Under the pieces are notes generated by a model. That model saw nothing but the letters and a program-made list of their open reading frames with translations. It ran no database searches and was not told the DNA's origin. The position numbers and the translations under genes were made by a program. From the NCBI RefSeq assembly GCF_003703975.1, contig NZ_QTJY01000002.1:1-64000 (forward strand): DNA of 64,000 bases, in the 5' to 3' direction. This DNA comes from Larkinella soli (lineage in GTDB: Bacteria > Bacteroidota > Bacteroidia > Cytophagales > Spirosomataceae). Below, piece by piece: positions 55,854-64,000 of this stretch. Each line of letters opens with the position of its first letter. Position 1 is the stretch's first letter.

Positions 55854-56451
55854 GGTAACGAACTGGAATCGCTGGATCAGATGGAAAAAGGTGCGGATAG
55901 GCAGACCGGATGGCCTGCTGAAGGCGCTGGCGGGATCGCAGAAAATGGGAACGGATGGTGGCTTCATTACTTTGAAGCACCTCGGCGATCTCCCGCAGGC
56001 TGTAGCCGTCCACCACGTGCATCGAAAACACGGTTCGGTAGGCCGGCGGCAGTTGCTGGACCAGCGCCAGAATCTCATCGGCCGAAATCCGGTCGATCAC
56101 ATTGTCGTCAAACGGTACGTCCTGCCCTGCTTCCAGATTGGTGCTGATATCCAGCTTATGGTATTTTCGGTAATAACTGATGGACGTGTTGATCAGAATC
56201 GTCCTGAGCCAGGCCTTGAAGGGATGCGTTGCATCGTATTGATGAAGCCGCTGAAACACTTTCAGAAAGCTTTCATTCAGTACCTCCTCAGCCTCCTCCA
56301 CGGTGGCTGAATACCGCAGGCAGATACTCTTGGCATACCCGTAAAATTTTTTGAACAATACCCGCTGAGCCTGGGCGTCATGCGAGCGGCAGGCTTCTAT
56401 CACACTCTCCAGGTCGTTCTCCGCAAAAGAGGGGCGCTTTCGGAACAGCAA
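55840..56451 (-). CDS. ECF-family RNA polymerase sigma factor
   Basis: A 203-residue sigma-70 factor of the extracytoplasmic-function group. Region 2: QRVLFKKFYGYAKSICLRYS, EEAEEVLNESFLKVFQRL; region 4: QLPPAYRTVFSMHVVDGYSL followed by REIAEVLQSNEATIRSHFLR. The only workable start is TTG at 56451 (an in-frame stop lies 27 bases upstream and there is no ATG). It overlaps the Dma-like protein gene, so sigma and anti-sigma are made in fixed ratio. Expected to direct envelope-stress genes. Confidence 0.92.
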   Translation of the reverse strand: MLFRKRPSFAENDLESVIEACRSHDAQAQRVLFKKFYGYAKSICLRYSATVEEAEEVLNESFLKVFQRLHQYDATHPFKAWLRTILINTSISYYRKYHKLDISTNLEAGQDVPFDDNVIDRISADEILALVQQLPPAYRTVFSMHVVDGYSLREIAEVLQSNEATIRSHFLRSRQRLQQAIRSAYPHLFPSDPAIPVRYHENR

Positions 56452-56515
56452 GGCCTTGGTAATTAAGTAAATGATTCACTCATGTTTATCCAATACGCCG
56501 GGAACCGGCCGTTCG

Positions 56516-56547
56516 TTGCAGCTCCCGGCCACTTTTTTTTATCTTTT
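56516..56547 (+). promoter_or_regulatory. Possible promoter of the SGNH-like gene
   Basis: TTG at 56516-56518, a 21-base spacer and TATCTTTT at 56540-56547, one base off TAnnTTTG. The leader would be about 90 bases. Confidence 0.4.
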
Positions 56548-56641
56548 TCCGATCCGGCCGAATTCCGCTTTTTTTTCACCGACCCCTGCAACGACAGCCG
56601 GATTCATCGAGTAATGGCGGATAAATCGTCGAACCATTCCG

Positions 56642-57307
56642 ATGAAATTTCAACTGTTAGTCATTGCCGATAGTCTTCATTACGACTACGGGCTGCACTC
56701 CCGGCAGAGTTACATCGACCAGTTCGTCCGCCGGCTGGAGCGGTGCGGCCAGGAAGTGGTGGTGACCTACCATGCTCCGCTGGCGCTGGGGACGGTCGCC
56801 GAAGTGCTGCAGCAGGTTCCTCTCGGTCGCTATGACCTCATCATACTCCAGGTAGCCAACCGCCACCTGCGGCACCCCCGGCTCCCGCTTCGGCCCACGC
56901 CGACGGAACGCCTGAGTGAATATGTCCGGCTGGGCGCACTAAGCATCACCTCCTTCGTCGGGCGCGTTCCGGCTCTTCAGGAAGTGCAGCACCATCTGGC
57001 CGCCATCTTCCGGGTCTTGTGGAGACACCGCCGGAAGGTCATTCTGCTCACCCCCTTCCCGCACCTGGAGCCGGTCAGCGGCTGGCTGCGGAAAAAAGGC
57101 AGTGCCCTGCTGAGGGAAGCAGGAAAACGAAACGGTTTTCGGGTATTCGATACGCAGTGGCTCGTCGAGCCGCGCGAAGAATATTTTATACCCGACGACC
57201 GCGAACGGCTCAACGCCGTCAGTCATGAACTCATCGGTCGACGGCTCTTCGACTTTTATCGGGAAGAACCGACGATCTCCACCGGGCGCCTGACTCTGGA
57301 CACGTAA
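56642..57307 (+). CDS. SGNH/GDSL-like hydrolase
   Basis: A 221-residue cytoplasmic protein. Features of the SGNH fold: a first block (LLVIADSLHYDYG, with Asp-Ser), a second-strand block YDLIILQVANRH, where the usual GxND motif is reduced to VANRH, and a C-terminal FIPDDRERLNAVSHELIGRR with Asp and His in the DxxH-like position (N then H). The Gly and Asn blocks are degenerate, so activity is uncertain. Homologues of this type occur beside glycosylation genes, but no such link is evident here. Confidence 0.65.
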   Translation: MKFQLLVIADSLHYDYGLHSRQSYIDQFVRRLERCGQEVVVTYHAPLALGTVAEVLQQVPLGRYDLIILQVANRHLRHPRLPLRPTPTERLSEYVRLGALSITSFVGRVPALQEVQHHLAAIFRVLWRHRRKVILLTPFPHLEPVSGWLRKKGSALLREAGKRNGFRVFDTQWLVEPREEYFIPDDRERLNAVSHELIGRRLFDFYREEPTISTGRLTLDT

Positions 57308-57364
57308 TCATCTCAATTAAAGCAATTTTCAACTACCCAACAAGTAAACAATTCCTTCAAAATC

Positions 57365-58177
57365 ATGAAAAAACCGCTTTTTATTGCACTCGCATGCATT
57401 GGACTGGGCTTATTTGGATGCGATCAGAATCAGCAGGGAGTGAGTCCGGATGCATCGACCACCACGACCCCCAGTTCGGCAAGGCTGGCGTCCGACAGCG
57501 CCGGTTTCTTCTGCAAACAGAAAATTACCAAAATCGAAACTTCCGCCCTGCCGGCCGCCGTAACCGAATACATCAGCAAGACGTACACCGGAGCGACGAT
57601 CGAGTATGCCGCCAAAGACGATCAGGGTAATTTTCTGGTGGCTATTACCCAGAAAGGAGAGAAGAAGGCGCTGCTGTTCAATGCCGACGGCTCCTTCAAC
57701 GAGGCACTGGCCCTGAAAGGCGACCGGAAGCGCGGGCCGCACGGGGGTGGCGGAAAGAAAGGCAGCCTGACGCAGATCGCCGTGACCGACCTGCCCGCAA
57801 CCATCACCAGCTATATCAATACCAACTACGCGGGAGCGGAAATTAAAACGGCCGCTAAAGACAGTACCCGGGGCTATATCGTCATGATCGTGCTGGATCA
57901 ACAGCCTAAAACGCTGCTGTTCAACAACGACGGCACCTTCAATAAGGAAGTGCAGAAACCCGTCAAGGGCAACTTCACGGCGGTGGCGGTAGCGGACCTG
58001 CCGGCTTCGGTTACCTCGTACGTCACGACGAACTACGCGAACTCGACCATCAAACAGGCCGCTAAAAACGCCGATGGTCAGATTGCGGTCTGGGTGCAGC
58101 CGGCCGGCGGGCGACCGGTGGTGCTGCTGTTCAACGCCGACGGTACCTTCAAACAGGTGGTGAAAGAACGGCACTAA
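57365..58177 (+). CDS. Lipoprotein with three PepSY-like repeats
   Basis: A 270-residue lipoprotein (lipobox LFGC, Cys19). The mature part is three tandem repeats of about 65-75 residues, each running xxxIxxxxLPAxVTxYIxTxYAGAxIxxAAKD, then a beta pair, then LLFNADGTFN. This is the PepSY-like (DUF2874) fold, associated with periplasmic inhibition or calcium-responsive roles. The repeats begin at about 55, 130 and 200. It precedes the S41 protease by 49 bases; PepSY-type domains often accompany proteases as inhibitors or chaperones, so a pair is plausible (inference). Confidence 0.82.
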   Translation: MKKPLFIALACIGLGLFGCDQNQQGVSPDASTTTTPSSARLASDSAGFFCKQKITKIETSALPAAVTEYISKTYTGATIEYAAKDDQGNFLVAITQKGEKKALLFNADGSFNEALALKGDRKRGPHGGGGKKGSLTQIAVTDLPATITSYINTNYAGAEIKTAAKDSTRGYIVMIVLDQQPKTLLFNNDGTFNKEVQKPVKGNFTAVAVADLPASVTSYVTTNYANSTIKQAAKNADGQIAVWVQPAGGRPVVLLFNADGTFKQVVKERH

Positions 58178-58226
58178 GCCGCCGGCCACCCCCGGGTACA
58201 ACCAACACATACAACCTGAAAAACCG

Positions 58227-59672
58227 ATGAAAATCAGCACGCAAAGTAACCTGGCACGGTGGTTTCTGGTTCTTTCGGCAGGAGTCATGGTATCGGCCTG
58301 CAACCGGGGGAGCGAAGTGGTCGCTCCCCAAGATACCACCTCCCCCTCCGAAAACCAGACGGTCAACGAGTGGATTCTGGAGAACATGAAGGAGGTCTAT
58401 TACTGGAACGACAAGATTCCGTCGAATCCGGATCTGACCCTTTCGCCCGACGCCTTTTTCGAGTCGATCCTGTATTCCTACGACGCATCGGTCCGGCCCG
58501 ACGGCGACCGGTTTTCTTGGATTGAAGAAGACGGGGCTGCCCTTTCCGCTTCGCTGAGCGGGGAAACCACCACGACCGGCATGGAATTCACGCTCTACCT
58601 GCGCGCCCAGAATTCTGAGGAAGTCATCGCCCAGGTGCTTTACGTGCTGCCCGGCTCACCGGCCGATAAAGCCGGTCTGAAACGGGGCGACATCATCTAT
58701 CAGGTCAACGGCCAGCGCCTGAACCGCAGCAACTACAGCAGCCTGCTGTTCGATCCGACCCGCTTTACCTTCAAACTGGCGCAGGTCAGCAACCAGGCGC
58801 TGGTCGATACCGACGAAACCCGCACGGTGACGGCCACGGTGTTCCAGGAAGACCCCGTCCTGTTGGATTCGGTCTATACCGTCAACGGCAGGACCGTCGG
58901 TTATCTGGTTTACAATCAGTTCAATCCGGCGCCCAACGGCAGCAACGGCGACGAATACGACCAAAAAGTGGATGCAGTTTTCAACGAATTCAAGGCGAAA
59001 GGGGTCAATGAACTGGTGCTGGACCTGCGCTACAATCCGGGCGGCTATACAAGCTCGTCGGCCAACCTCGCCAGCCTGATCGGGAAAGGTATCGACAACA
59101 GCAAGGTCTATTTCCGGGAGGAATGGAACCAGACGCTGACCCCGCTCCTGCAGCAGGAATACGGCGATGCGTTTTTCGTCCAGCGGTTTGTGACCAAATC
59201 CCAGAACATCGGCAGCAGCCTGAACCGGGTGTTCGTGCTGACGACCGGGCATACGGCATCGGCCAGCGAGCTGGTTATCAACGGCCTCAGGCCGTATATG
59301 ACGGTCACGACCATCGGGGAAACCACCTACGGCAAGAACGTCGGGTCCATTACCATCACCGACGATACCGGCAGGATCAAATGGGGGATGCAGCCGATCG
59401 TGTTCAAGTCGTTCAACAGCCTCGGGCAGTCGGACTACTCGGCCGGTTTCAAACCCGACATCGAAGTGGAGGAGCCGATCAACCTGCTGCCGCTCGGCGA
59501 CGTCCGGGAGGCTCTGCTGAACGAAGCGCTGTTCCGGATCACCGGAAGCCGGCCGGCCCGTCGGGCGGTGGCGGAAACAAACCCGCTTCCGGCACTCACC
59601 TCCTCCATCGAGCGGAAAGCCGCCGGAGGACGGATGGTGAAAGCGTTGAAAACGCTTAAGTTAAACTTTTGA
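58227..59672 (+). CDS. S41-family (C-terminal processing) peptidase lipoprotein
   Basis: A 481-residue lipoprotein protease (VSAC, Cys25). Order: N-terminal helical cap (WILENMKEVYYWNDKIPSNP), PDZ domain (VLPGSPADKAGLKRGDIIYQ), S41 catalytic domain with nucleophile Ser345 in GHTASASEL and catalytic Lys370 in TTYGKNVGS. LVLDLRYNPGGYTSSSANL is the typical S41 core. It acts in the periplasm or on the cell surface, trimming misfolded or processed proteins. It probably shares a transcript with the PepSY-like lipoprotein upstream. Confidence 0.92.
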   Translation: MKISTQSNLARWFLVLSAGVMVSACNRGSEVVAPQDTTSPSENQTVNEWILENMKEVYYWNDKIPSNPDLTLSPDAFFESILYSYDASVRPDGDRFSWIEEDGAALSASLSGETTTTGMEFTLYLRAQNSEEVIAQVLYVLPGSPADKAGLKRGDIIYQVNGQRLNRSNYSSLLFDPTRFTFKLAQVSNQALVDTDETRTVTATVFQEDPVLLDSVYTVNGRTVGYLVYNQFNPAPNGSNGDEYDQKVDAVFNEFKAKGVNELVLDLRYNPGGYTSSSANLASLIGKGIDNSKVYFREEWNQTLTPLLQQEYGDAFFVQRFVTKSQNIGSSLNRVFVLTTGHTASASELVINGLRPYMTVTTIGETTYGKNVGSITITDDTGRIKWGMQPIVFKSFNSLGQSDYSAGFKPDIEVEEPINLLPLGDVREALLNEALFRITGSRPARRAVAETNPLPALTSSIERKAAGGRMVKALKTLKLNF

Positions 59673-59705
59673 TGGACCGGTAGGCAGAATTTACTTCTTC
59701 CGACC

Positions 59706-60692
59706 ATGAGACGATCTCTAACCGTGTTCTGGCTTTCCGTTTCGGCGGTTTCGGGCTTCGCCCAGGGCGTACCGGATTATTACCGGCCTCCGGGGGAGCG
59801 GGCAGGTACCTACCTCTCCGAACCCGAACACCGCCTGACCGAGGAACCCGCGGCCGGCCGGCCATTCCGGAAACAGCGCCCCTGCCGGGTTTCACTGGAA
59901 CAGCTGGTGGCCCGCTACGGCGAAGCCTACATTCGTGAACGCTGGTATCTGGCTGCGGAAGGCGGGTTCCGGTCCGACCGGGGATCGCTCAGCCGGACGT
60001 TTGGGAACCTGCTCGGCACCCGGGCCACCACCCGCACCGGATGGAGTGCGCTGGTCGGCTGGGCAGGTTCCGAACGCTGGGCCGTCGAAGCCGGCTATGC
60101 CTGGATGCCGCTGCACAATACGCTGCTGATCGGGGGCAGTTCCAACCCGCTCACCCTCCGATTCGAAAACAATAAACATACGCTGATCCTTCGCGGAAAA
60201 CGGCTGATGCGGTTCGGCAGCCGGGCCGCCAGACGGGCCGGTTTCTGGCTGAGCGCCGGCATCGGGCTGGTACCGAACGACGGCCGGCAGGTGAGCCGGT
60301 TCCGGGTCGAGGGGTATCAATACAGCTATGGCGGATTCCGCCCGACGGGACCGCCCCGCGTCGATACCGTCCGGATGACCGGCCTGACCACCGTCAGCCC
60401 CCGGCTTTCGGGTCTGGCCGAATTATCGGCCGAATATAGTTTCAAAATGGGCGGTCGGGCGGAAATGAGCCTGTTTACCCGAAAATACTGGGGGTTGGGC
60501 AACTCCCTGACCACCGACCTGAGCTACCGGATCAATTCCGGCGAACCCCGATCCGCCCTCCTGAGCGCCGACGGCAGCGGATGGAGCATCGGTGTCTCCA
60601 TCCGGTATTCCTATTCCCTCCGCTACGATCTCAAAAAAATGCCCGGGATCTTCAAAGTCCGGGGCAACTCACCCAAACCGATACCACTCTAA
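59706..60692 (+). CDS. Outer-membrane barrel-like protein
   Basis: A 328-residue exported protein (signal VFWLSVSAVSGFAQG). From about residue 90 it shows alternating hydrophobic strands typical of a small outer-membrane barrel (WYLAAEGGFRSDRGSL, WSALVGWAGSERWAVEAGYA, WSIGVSIRYSYSLRYDL). The family is not recognised; the C-terminus (KPIPL) does not end in an aromatic residue, though an aromatic-rich strand ends 23 residues earlier. It lies 34 bases after the S41 protease gene, suggesting one transcript. Unusually rich in Arg. Confidence 0.65.
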   Translation: MRRSLTVFWLSVSAVSGFAQGVPDYYRPPGERAGTYLSEPEHRLTEEPAAGRPFRKQRPCRVSLEQLVARYGEAYIRERWYLAAEGGFRSDRGSLSRTFGNLLGTRATTRTGWSALVGWAGSERWAVEAGYAWMPLHNTLLIGGSSNPLTLRFENNKHTLILRGKRLMRFGSRAARRAGFWLSAGIGLVPNDGRQVSRFRVEGYQYSYGGFRPTGPPRVDTVRMTGLTTVSPRLSGLAELSAEYSFKMGGRAEMSLFTRKYWGLGNSLTTDLSYRINSGEPRSALLSADGSGWSIGVSIRYSYSLRYDLKKMPGIFKVRGNSPKPIPL

Positions 60693-60708
60693 CTCTATTT
60701 TCCCCGTA

Positions 60709-61176
60709 ATGAATCGTTCCTCCAAGGGTTCCTCCCTAAGCGTTTCCCGGCTCTCGTGCTGGATGGTCCTGCTGGTCATGGCCGCCTGCGCCCCTGAAAA
60801 CGAGCCGGCTCCCCAAACGAAAAGCACCCTGCTCAGCCGAACCTGGGAAGTGCAGTCGGCCGAATCGGCCTACGACCGTATTTCCTACCAGTTTTACGAA
60901 AAAGGCCGCAGCGACAACGATACCGACCTTTCCTCGCTCCGGCTGGTCTTCCGGTCCGACGGGACTTACACGATGCAGGACATCTCCGACACCATCGACG
61001 GCACGTGGCAGTTCGCCGGGGAAGCCGACAACCTCCTGCTCGACGGTAAAAACCACTTCACGGTTCTGAGCCTTTCCGAAACCGGCTTCAGCTTCTGGTT
61101 CCTGACGGAAAGTACCTCCCTGAACGGCACCAGCATTTCGGTGAAAACCATCTATAACCTGATTCCAGTCCATTAA
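60709..61176 (+). CDS. Lipocalin-like lipoprotein
   Basis: A 155-residue lipoprotein (lipobox MAAC, Cys27). The ATG at 60709 gives the signal; the frame upstream overlaps the preceding gene. The mature part has the lipocalin_5-like pattern of Bacteroidota: LLSRTWEVQSAESAYDRIS, LRLVFRSDGTYTMQ, DGTWQFAGEADNLLLDGKN, HFTVLSLSETGFSFWF. It probably binds a small hydrophobic ligand or is structural; no catalytic residues. Confidence 0.78.
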   Translation: MNRSSKGSSLSVSRLSCWMVLLVMAACAPENEPAPQTKSTLLSRTWEVQSAESAYDRISYQFYEKGRSDNDTDLSSLRLVFRSDGTYTMQDISDTIDGTWQFAGEADNLLLDGKNHFTVLSLSETGFSFWFLTESTSLNGTSISVKTIYNLIPVH

Positions 61177-61261
61177 TTCCGATGCGTTTCCGTGCCCCGT
61201 TACCCGCCCGACCGTGGATAACGGGTTGTTCCTTTTCCTCACTTTTTATCACTCATCCCCT

Positions 61262-62323
61262 ATGAATGTGAAAATCAGACTCAATCCTTTAGCCGAAGCT
61301 ATTTCATCTGCGGTAATTTCTCTCCGGGCTTTCCTCCGGCCCTCCCGGTTTGCGGGCTGGCTATACGCCCTGTTACTGGGCATGGGGGCCGGTTTTCTGA
61401 CCGCTTGCCAGGACGACGATGCGGTAGCCCTCCGGGGCGACTGGCGACGCCGGTCCGACTTTGAAGGCGTCGCCCGCAACGCGGCCGCCGGTTTCGTCGT
61501 CGGAAACATCGCCTACCTCGGCACCGGCGCCAATGCCGACAACGAACGGCAGAAAGATTTCTGGGGTTATGACCCCGCCCGCAACACCTGGACCCAGATG
61601 GCCGACTTCGCCGGGGTGGCCCGAAATGCCGCCGTGGGCTTCTCGGCCGGGAACAAGGGCTATCTCGGCACCGGCCTCGACGACAACAGCGACCGGCTCA
61701 AAGACTTCTGGGAGTTCGATCCGGCCACCAACCGTTGGAAACGCATCGCCGACTTCGGCGGCACCGCCCGCCGGAATGCCGTGGCTTTTTCGGTCGGCAG
61801 CAAAGGATACGTCGGCACGGGTTTCGACGGCAACTACCTGAAAGATTTCTGGTCGTATGACCCGGCCACCAACCAGTGGGCCAAAATCGCCAGCTATGGT
61901 GGGGCCAAGCGGATCGGCGCGGTCAGCTTCGTGATCGACGGGCTTGCGTATGTAGGTACCGGTAACAACAACGGCTCGGCCGAAAAAGACTGGTGGGCTT
62001 ATGACCCCGCCCAGGATCTCTGGATCGAAAAAGGCGATTTTGATAGCGACGAGCCGGTGCAGCGGAGCTACGGTGTCGGTTTTGCCGTCGATTCGCGGGG
62101 GTATGTGACGCTGGGCGACGGCAGCAATACGGTCTGGGAATATGACCCGGCCACCGACGACTGGCTGGAACTGGGCACCTTTGAAGGCACCGGACGGCAG
62201 TATGCCCTCGGCTTCAGCATCAGCGGAAAAGGCTACGTGACCACCGGCAGCAACGGCACCAGCCGCTTCGACGACCTTTGGGAATTTGACCCCAACGTAA
62301 CGCAGGATACCGATGACAACTAA
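61262..62323 (+). CDS. Kelch-repeat lipoprotein
   Basis: A 353-residue lipoprotein (LTAC, Cys49 after an unusually long N-region). The mature part is six kelch blades of about 48 residues, recurring as DFxGxARxxAVxFxxGxKGYxG followed by KDFWEYDPATNxW, forming a propeller. The ATG at 61262 is chosen over an upstream TTG at 61214. Its last 11 bases overlap the DUF4907 gene, so the two are coupled. Kelch, DUF4907 and DUF4270 genes travel together in Bacteroidota; their shared role is unknown to me. Confidence 0.85.
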   Translation: MNVKIRLNPLAEAISSAVISLRAFLRPSRFAGWLYALLLGMGAGFLTACQDDDAVALRGDWRRRSDFEGVARNAAAGFVVGNIAYLGTGANADNERQKDFWGYDPARNTWTQMADFAGVARNAAVGFSAGNKGYLGTGLDDNSDRLKDFWEFDPATNRWKRIADFGGTARRNAVAFSVGSKGYVGTGFDGNYLKDFWSYDPATNQWAKIASYGGAKRIGAVSFVIDGLAYVGTGNNNGSAEKDWWAYDPAQDLWIEKGDFDSDEPVQRSYGVGFAVDSRGYVTLGDGSNTVWEYDPATDDWLELGTFEGTGRQYALGFSISGKGYVTTGSNGTSRFDDLWEFDPNVTQDTDDN

Positions 62324-62660
62324 GCCGGCGCCCTCCCGAAACCGCCTGCTGACCAGTCAGTTCCTGGTCGGGCTGCTCGGTTTCGGGATCATCTTCGCCT
62401 ACCTCCGGCACCAGCGTGAACCACTCTACCAACTCCGGATCTTTCCCGCTTCCGGCGGCTGGGGGTATGACATTCTGGCCAATGGGTCCACGCTGATTCA
62501 TCAGGAAACCATCCCCGGAGAAACCGGACGCCGGAATTTCCGGAACGTGGAGCAGGCCCGCCGGGTGGGCAAAATAGTCATTATGAAATTGCAGCAGGGT
62601 CAGTTTCCGCCGACCGTTTCCCGTCAGGAACTGGTTCAGATGAAGGTATTGCCCCAATAA
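62313..62660 (+). CDS. DUF4907 family protein
   Basis: A 115-residue protein with one N-terminal hydrophobic segment (FLVGLLGFGIIFAYL), so membrane-anchored or exported, followed by the DUF4907 core: YQLRIFPASGGWGYDILANG, LIHQETIPGETGRRNF and a C-terminal Q-rich VIMKLQQGQFPPTVSRQE. Coupled by overlap with the kelch gene and 23 bases from the DUF4270 gene. Confidence 0.8.
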   Translation: MTTKPAPSRNRLLTSQFLVGLLGFGIIFAYLRHQREPLYQLRIFPASGGWGYDILANGSTLIHQETIPGETGRRNFRNVEQARRVGKIVIMKLQQGQFPPTVSRQELVQMKVLPQ

Positions 62661-62683
62661 CCTCCAACCAACCGTATATCCTC

Positions 62684-64000
62684 ATGAAATACCTCTTGCG
62701 TTCGGGATTGCTGCTGACGGCGGCCGGCTTCGCGCTGGCGGCCTGCCAGTCCGGTGATCCCGACATTGGTCAGGAAGTCATCAATCCCAATACCTTACAG
62801 ATGCAGTACGTGGATTCGATCACGGTCCGGACTTCCACCGTCCTCATGCCGGATTCGTTCGTCACCTCCTCGGACAGCAGTGTTCTGGTCGGGCGGTGGA
62901 ACGACCCCCGGACCGGCACGCTGACGGGCAGCGGCTTTACCTCGGTCGACTACGTGGCCAACGACCTCGGCGGCCGGAAAGGACTCCGGCTCGATTCACT
63001 GGTCCTGGAACTGGGTTATTCCTTTTCCTACGGCGATACGACGGCCGGCTTTTCGCTGAACATTCACCAGCTGACGGGTTCCCTGTCCAACAGCCAGACT
63101 TATTACAACAGCAGTTCGGCCGGCTACCAGGCCGATCCATTGATTCAGTATACATTTCGCCCAAGGCCGAACGACGGTACGAAAAAAATCCGGATGCGGA
63201 TTCCCAACGCTGTGGCGCAATCATTCTTCGACCGACTGATTGCCAAAGAGATCAACGATACCGAAACCATGACCAGCTTCTGGAAAGGGCTGGCGCTGGT
63301 GGGTCAGGCACCGGCCAATCTGTTTCTGGCGTTCCGGATGGTGGGTGAGCAGACCGGCCTGCGGTTGTACTATCACGCCAACGACATCGGCCGCACGGCT
63401 TCCAGTTTGCGGTTTCCGCTGGAGCTGGTCCGGTTCAGCCGGCTGGTCGTGGACCGGAAAGGCGCCACGCTGGAGCCGCTGCAAAAGGCCACGGATGCAG
63501 TGACCAGCGACAAAAGCGGAAAAGCTACCTGGGTCGGCGTCGGCATCGGACTACGAACCCGCATCGAATTTCCTGCCCTCGGCGATTTCATCCGACCGGA
63601 AGATTTTGTCGGGCTGAACCGGGCCGAACTGTTTATCCAGCCCATCCGGAGGGAGGTCCGCGACAATGCCCCTCCGCCGGAGCAGCTGGCCCTCTTTCAG
63701 ACCAATCGCCAGAATGAACTGATTGCGACGGTGCCGGCGGGAAGTTCGGGCGCGGAAGCGGCCACGGCCCTGTACGGGTTTCTGCCGAATGAACTGGAGT
63801 TACAGGATGGGTATATTTTCAACCTGACCCAATACATCAGCCAGGTGATCCGGAAACAAACGCCCAACCGCCCGCTCATTCTGACCGTTTCGGCCGACCG
63901 GGTAAACCTCCGGACCGTGGTCCGGCAGGTCACGCTGGGCGACCAGAAAAGCACGACCGACCGCATCCGGCTCCGGCTGCTGATGACCTCCAATTCCTGA
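62684..64000 (+). CDS. DUF4270 family lipoprotein
   Basis: A 438-residue lipoprotein (LAAC, Cys21), with the stop codon exactly at the window edge. DUF4270 features: SITVRTSTVLMPDSFVTSSD near the N-terminus, YVANDLGGRKGLRLDSLVL, SLNIHQLTGSLSNSQTYY, and the C-terminal PNRPLILTVSADRVNLRTVV. The family is beta-rich and surface or periplasmic. Third gene of the kelch-DUF4907-DUF4270 set; the operon may continue beyond the window. Confidence 0.85.
   Translation: MKYLLRSGLLLTAAGFALAACQSGDPDIGQEVINPNTLQMQYVDSITVRTSTVLMPDSFVTSSDSSVLVGRWNDPRTGTLTGSGFTSVDYVANDLGGRKGLRLDSLVLELGYSFSYGDTTAGFSLNIHQLTGSLSNSQTYYNSSSAGYQADPLIQYTFRPRPNDGTKKIRMRIPNAVAQSFFDRLIAKEINDTETMTSFWKGLALVGQAPANLFLAFRMVGEQTGLRLYYHANDIGRTASSLRFPLELVRFSRLVVDRKGATLEPLQKATDAVTSDKSGKATWVGVGIGLRTRIEFPALGDFIRPEDFVGLNRAELFIQPIRREVRDNAPPPEQLALFQTNRQNELIATVPAGSSGAEAATALYGFLPNELELQDGYIFNLTQYISQVIRKQTPNRPLILTVSADRVNLRTVVRQVTLGDQKSTTDRIRLRLLMTSNS

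Noticed and set aside
54309-56078. Longer frame for the anti-sigma-like protein starting at 56078
   Set aside because: The extra 75 codons overlap the sigma factor in another frame and have no sense; the ATG at 55853 yields a normal cytoplasmic head.

Overview
The window reads as chromosome of a high-GC Bacteroidota, most likely a Cytophagales member of the Spirosoma/Larkinella type. The sequence-level evidence is: type IX secretion C-terminal domains (type A at 5965-9399, type B gliding-motility tail at 26362-29643), a fused LpxC/FabZ gene, a hybrid two-component regulator with beta-propeller sensor, DUF4270, DUF4907 and DUF4920 proteins, a CarboxypepD_reg/TonB receptor, and promoters of the TTG-N19/20/21-TAnnTTTG type typical of this phylum (clearest in front of a tRNA gene at 20798-20827). 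Family assignments come from motifs read by eye; no database search was possible.

Layout. 1-5.2 kb: minus-strand accessory cluster of two paralogous alpha/beta hydrolases, an MGT-like glycosyltransferase, a small membrane protein and an AraC regulator. 5.6-15.1 kb: a type IX-secreted beta-helix protein, a 1-Cys peroxiredoxin and a 1318-residue hybrid sensor-regulator, bracketed by two decayed IS3-like transposase remnants in opposite orientation. 15.5-20.2 kb: a PAP2/haloperoxidase-like protein with an altered active-site motif, then a tightly overlapping CitMHS transporter / AtuA / AtuA-like operon. 20.3-26.2 kb: a 31-bp perfect inverted repeat, a CAT-anticodon tRNA, an HD phosphohydrolase and the lipid A genes lpxD, lpxC-fabZ and lpxA followed by an ABC ATPase. 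26.3-31.4 kb: a large SBBP/PKD surface protein, a DUF4920 protein and a secreted amidohydrolase.

31.4-39.0 kb is a divergent hexuronate catabolism locus (uxuA-uxaC on minus; ExuT-like transporter, KDG kinase, KDPG aldolase and UxaB on plus). 39.0-46.6 kb carries a LytTR two-component system, an outer-membrane TonB-type receptor, YceI, a secreted intradiol-dioxygenase-like protein and a CE1-type esterase. 46.7-54.3 kb is the most unusual stretch: a DoxX protein, a candidate structured RNA with terminator, a degenerate-receiver LuxR regulator, a 1604-residue protein with four tandem ~194-residue repeats and an unrecognised ~600-residue C-terminal region, and a very AT-rich polytopic membrane protein. 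54.3-56.5 kb is an ECF sigma factor overlapping a protein with an inner-membrane helix, a long disordered linker and an outer-membrane barrel, matching the dual membrane-spanning anti-sigma (Dma) architecture. 56.6-64.0 kb holds an SGNH-like protein, a triple-PepSY-like lipoprotein, an S41 protease lipoprotein, a barrel-like protein, a lipocalin-like lipoprotein and a kelch / DUF4907 / DUF4270 cluster.

Most of the window concerns the cell envelope: lipid A synthesis, surface and secreted proteins, envelope sigma signalling, plus uptake and breakdown of hexuronates and possibly organic acids. The strongest leads are the ECF/Dma pair, the repeat protein with its AT-rich membrane partner and upstream RNA candidate, and a GW-x-x-D repeat module shared by two otherwise unrelated surface proteins.
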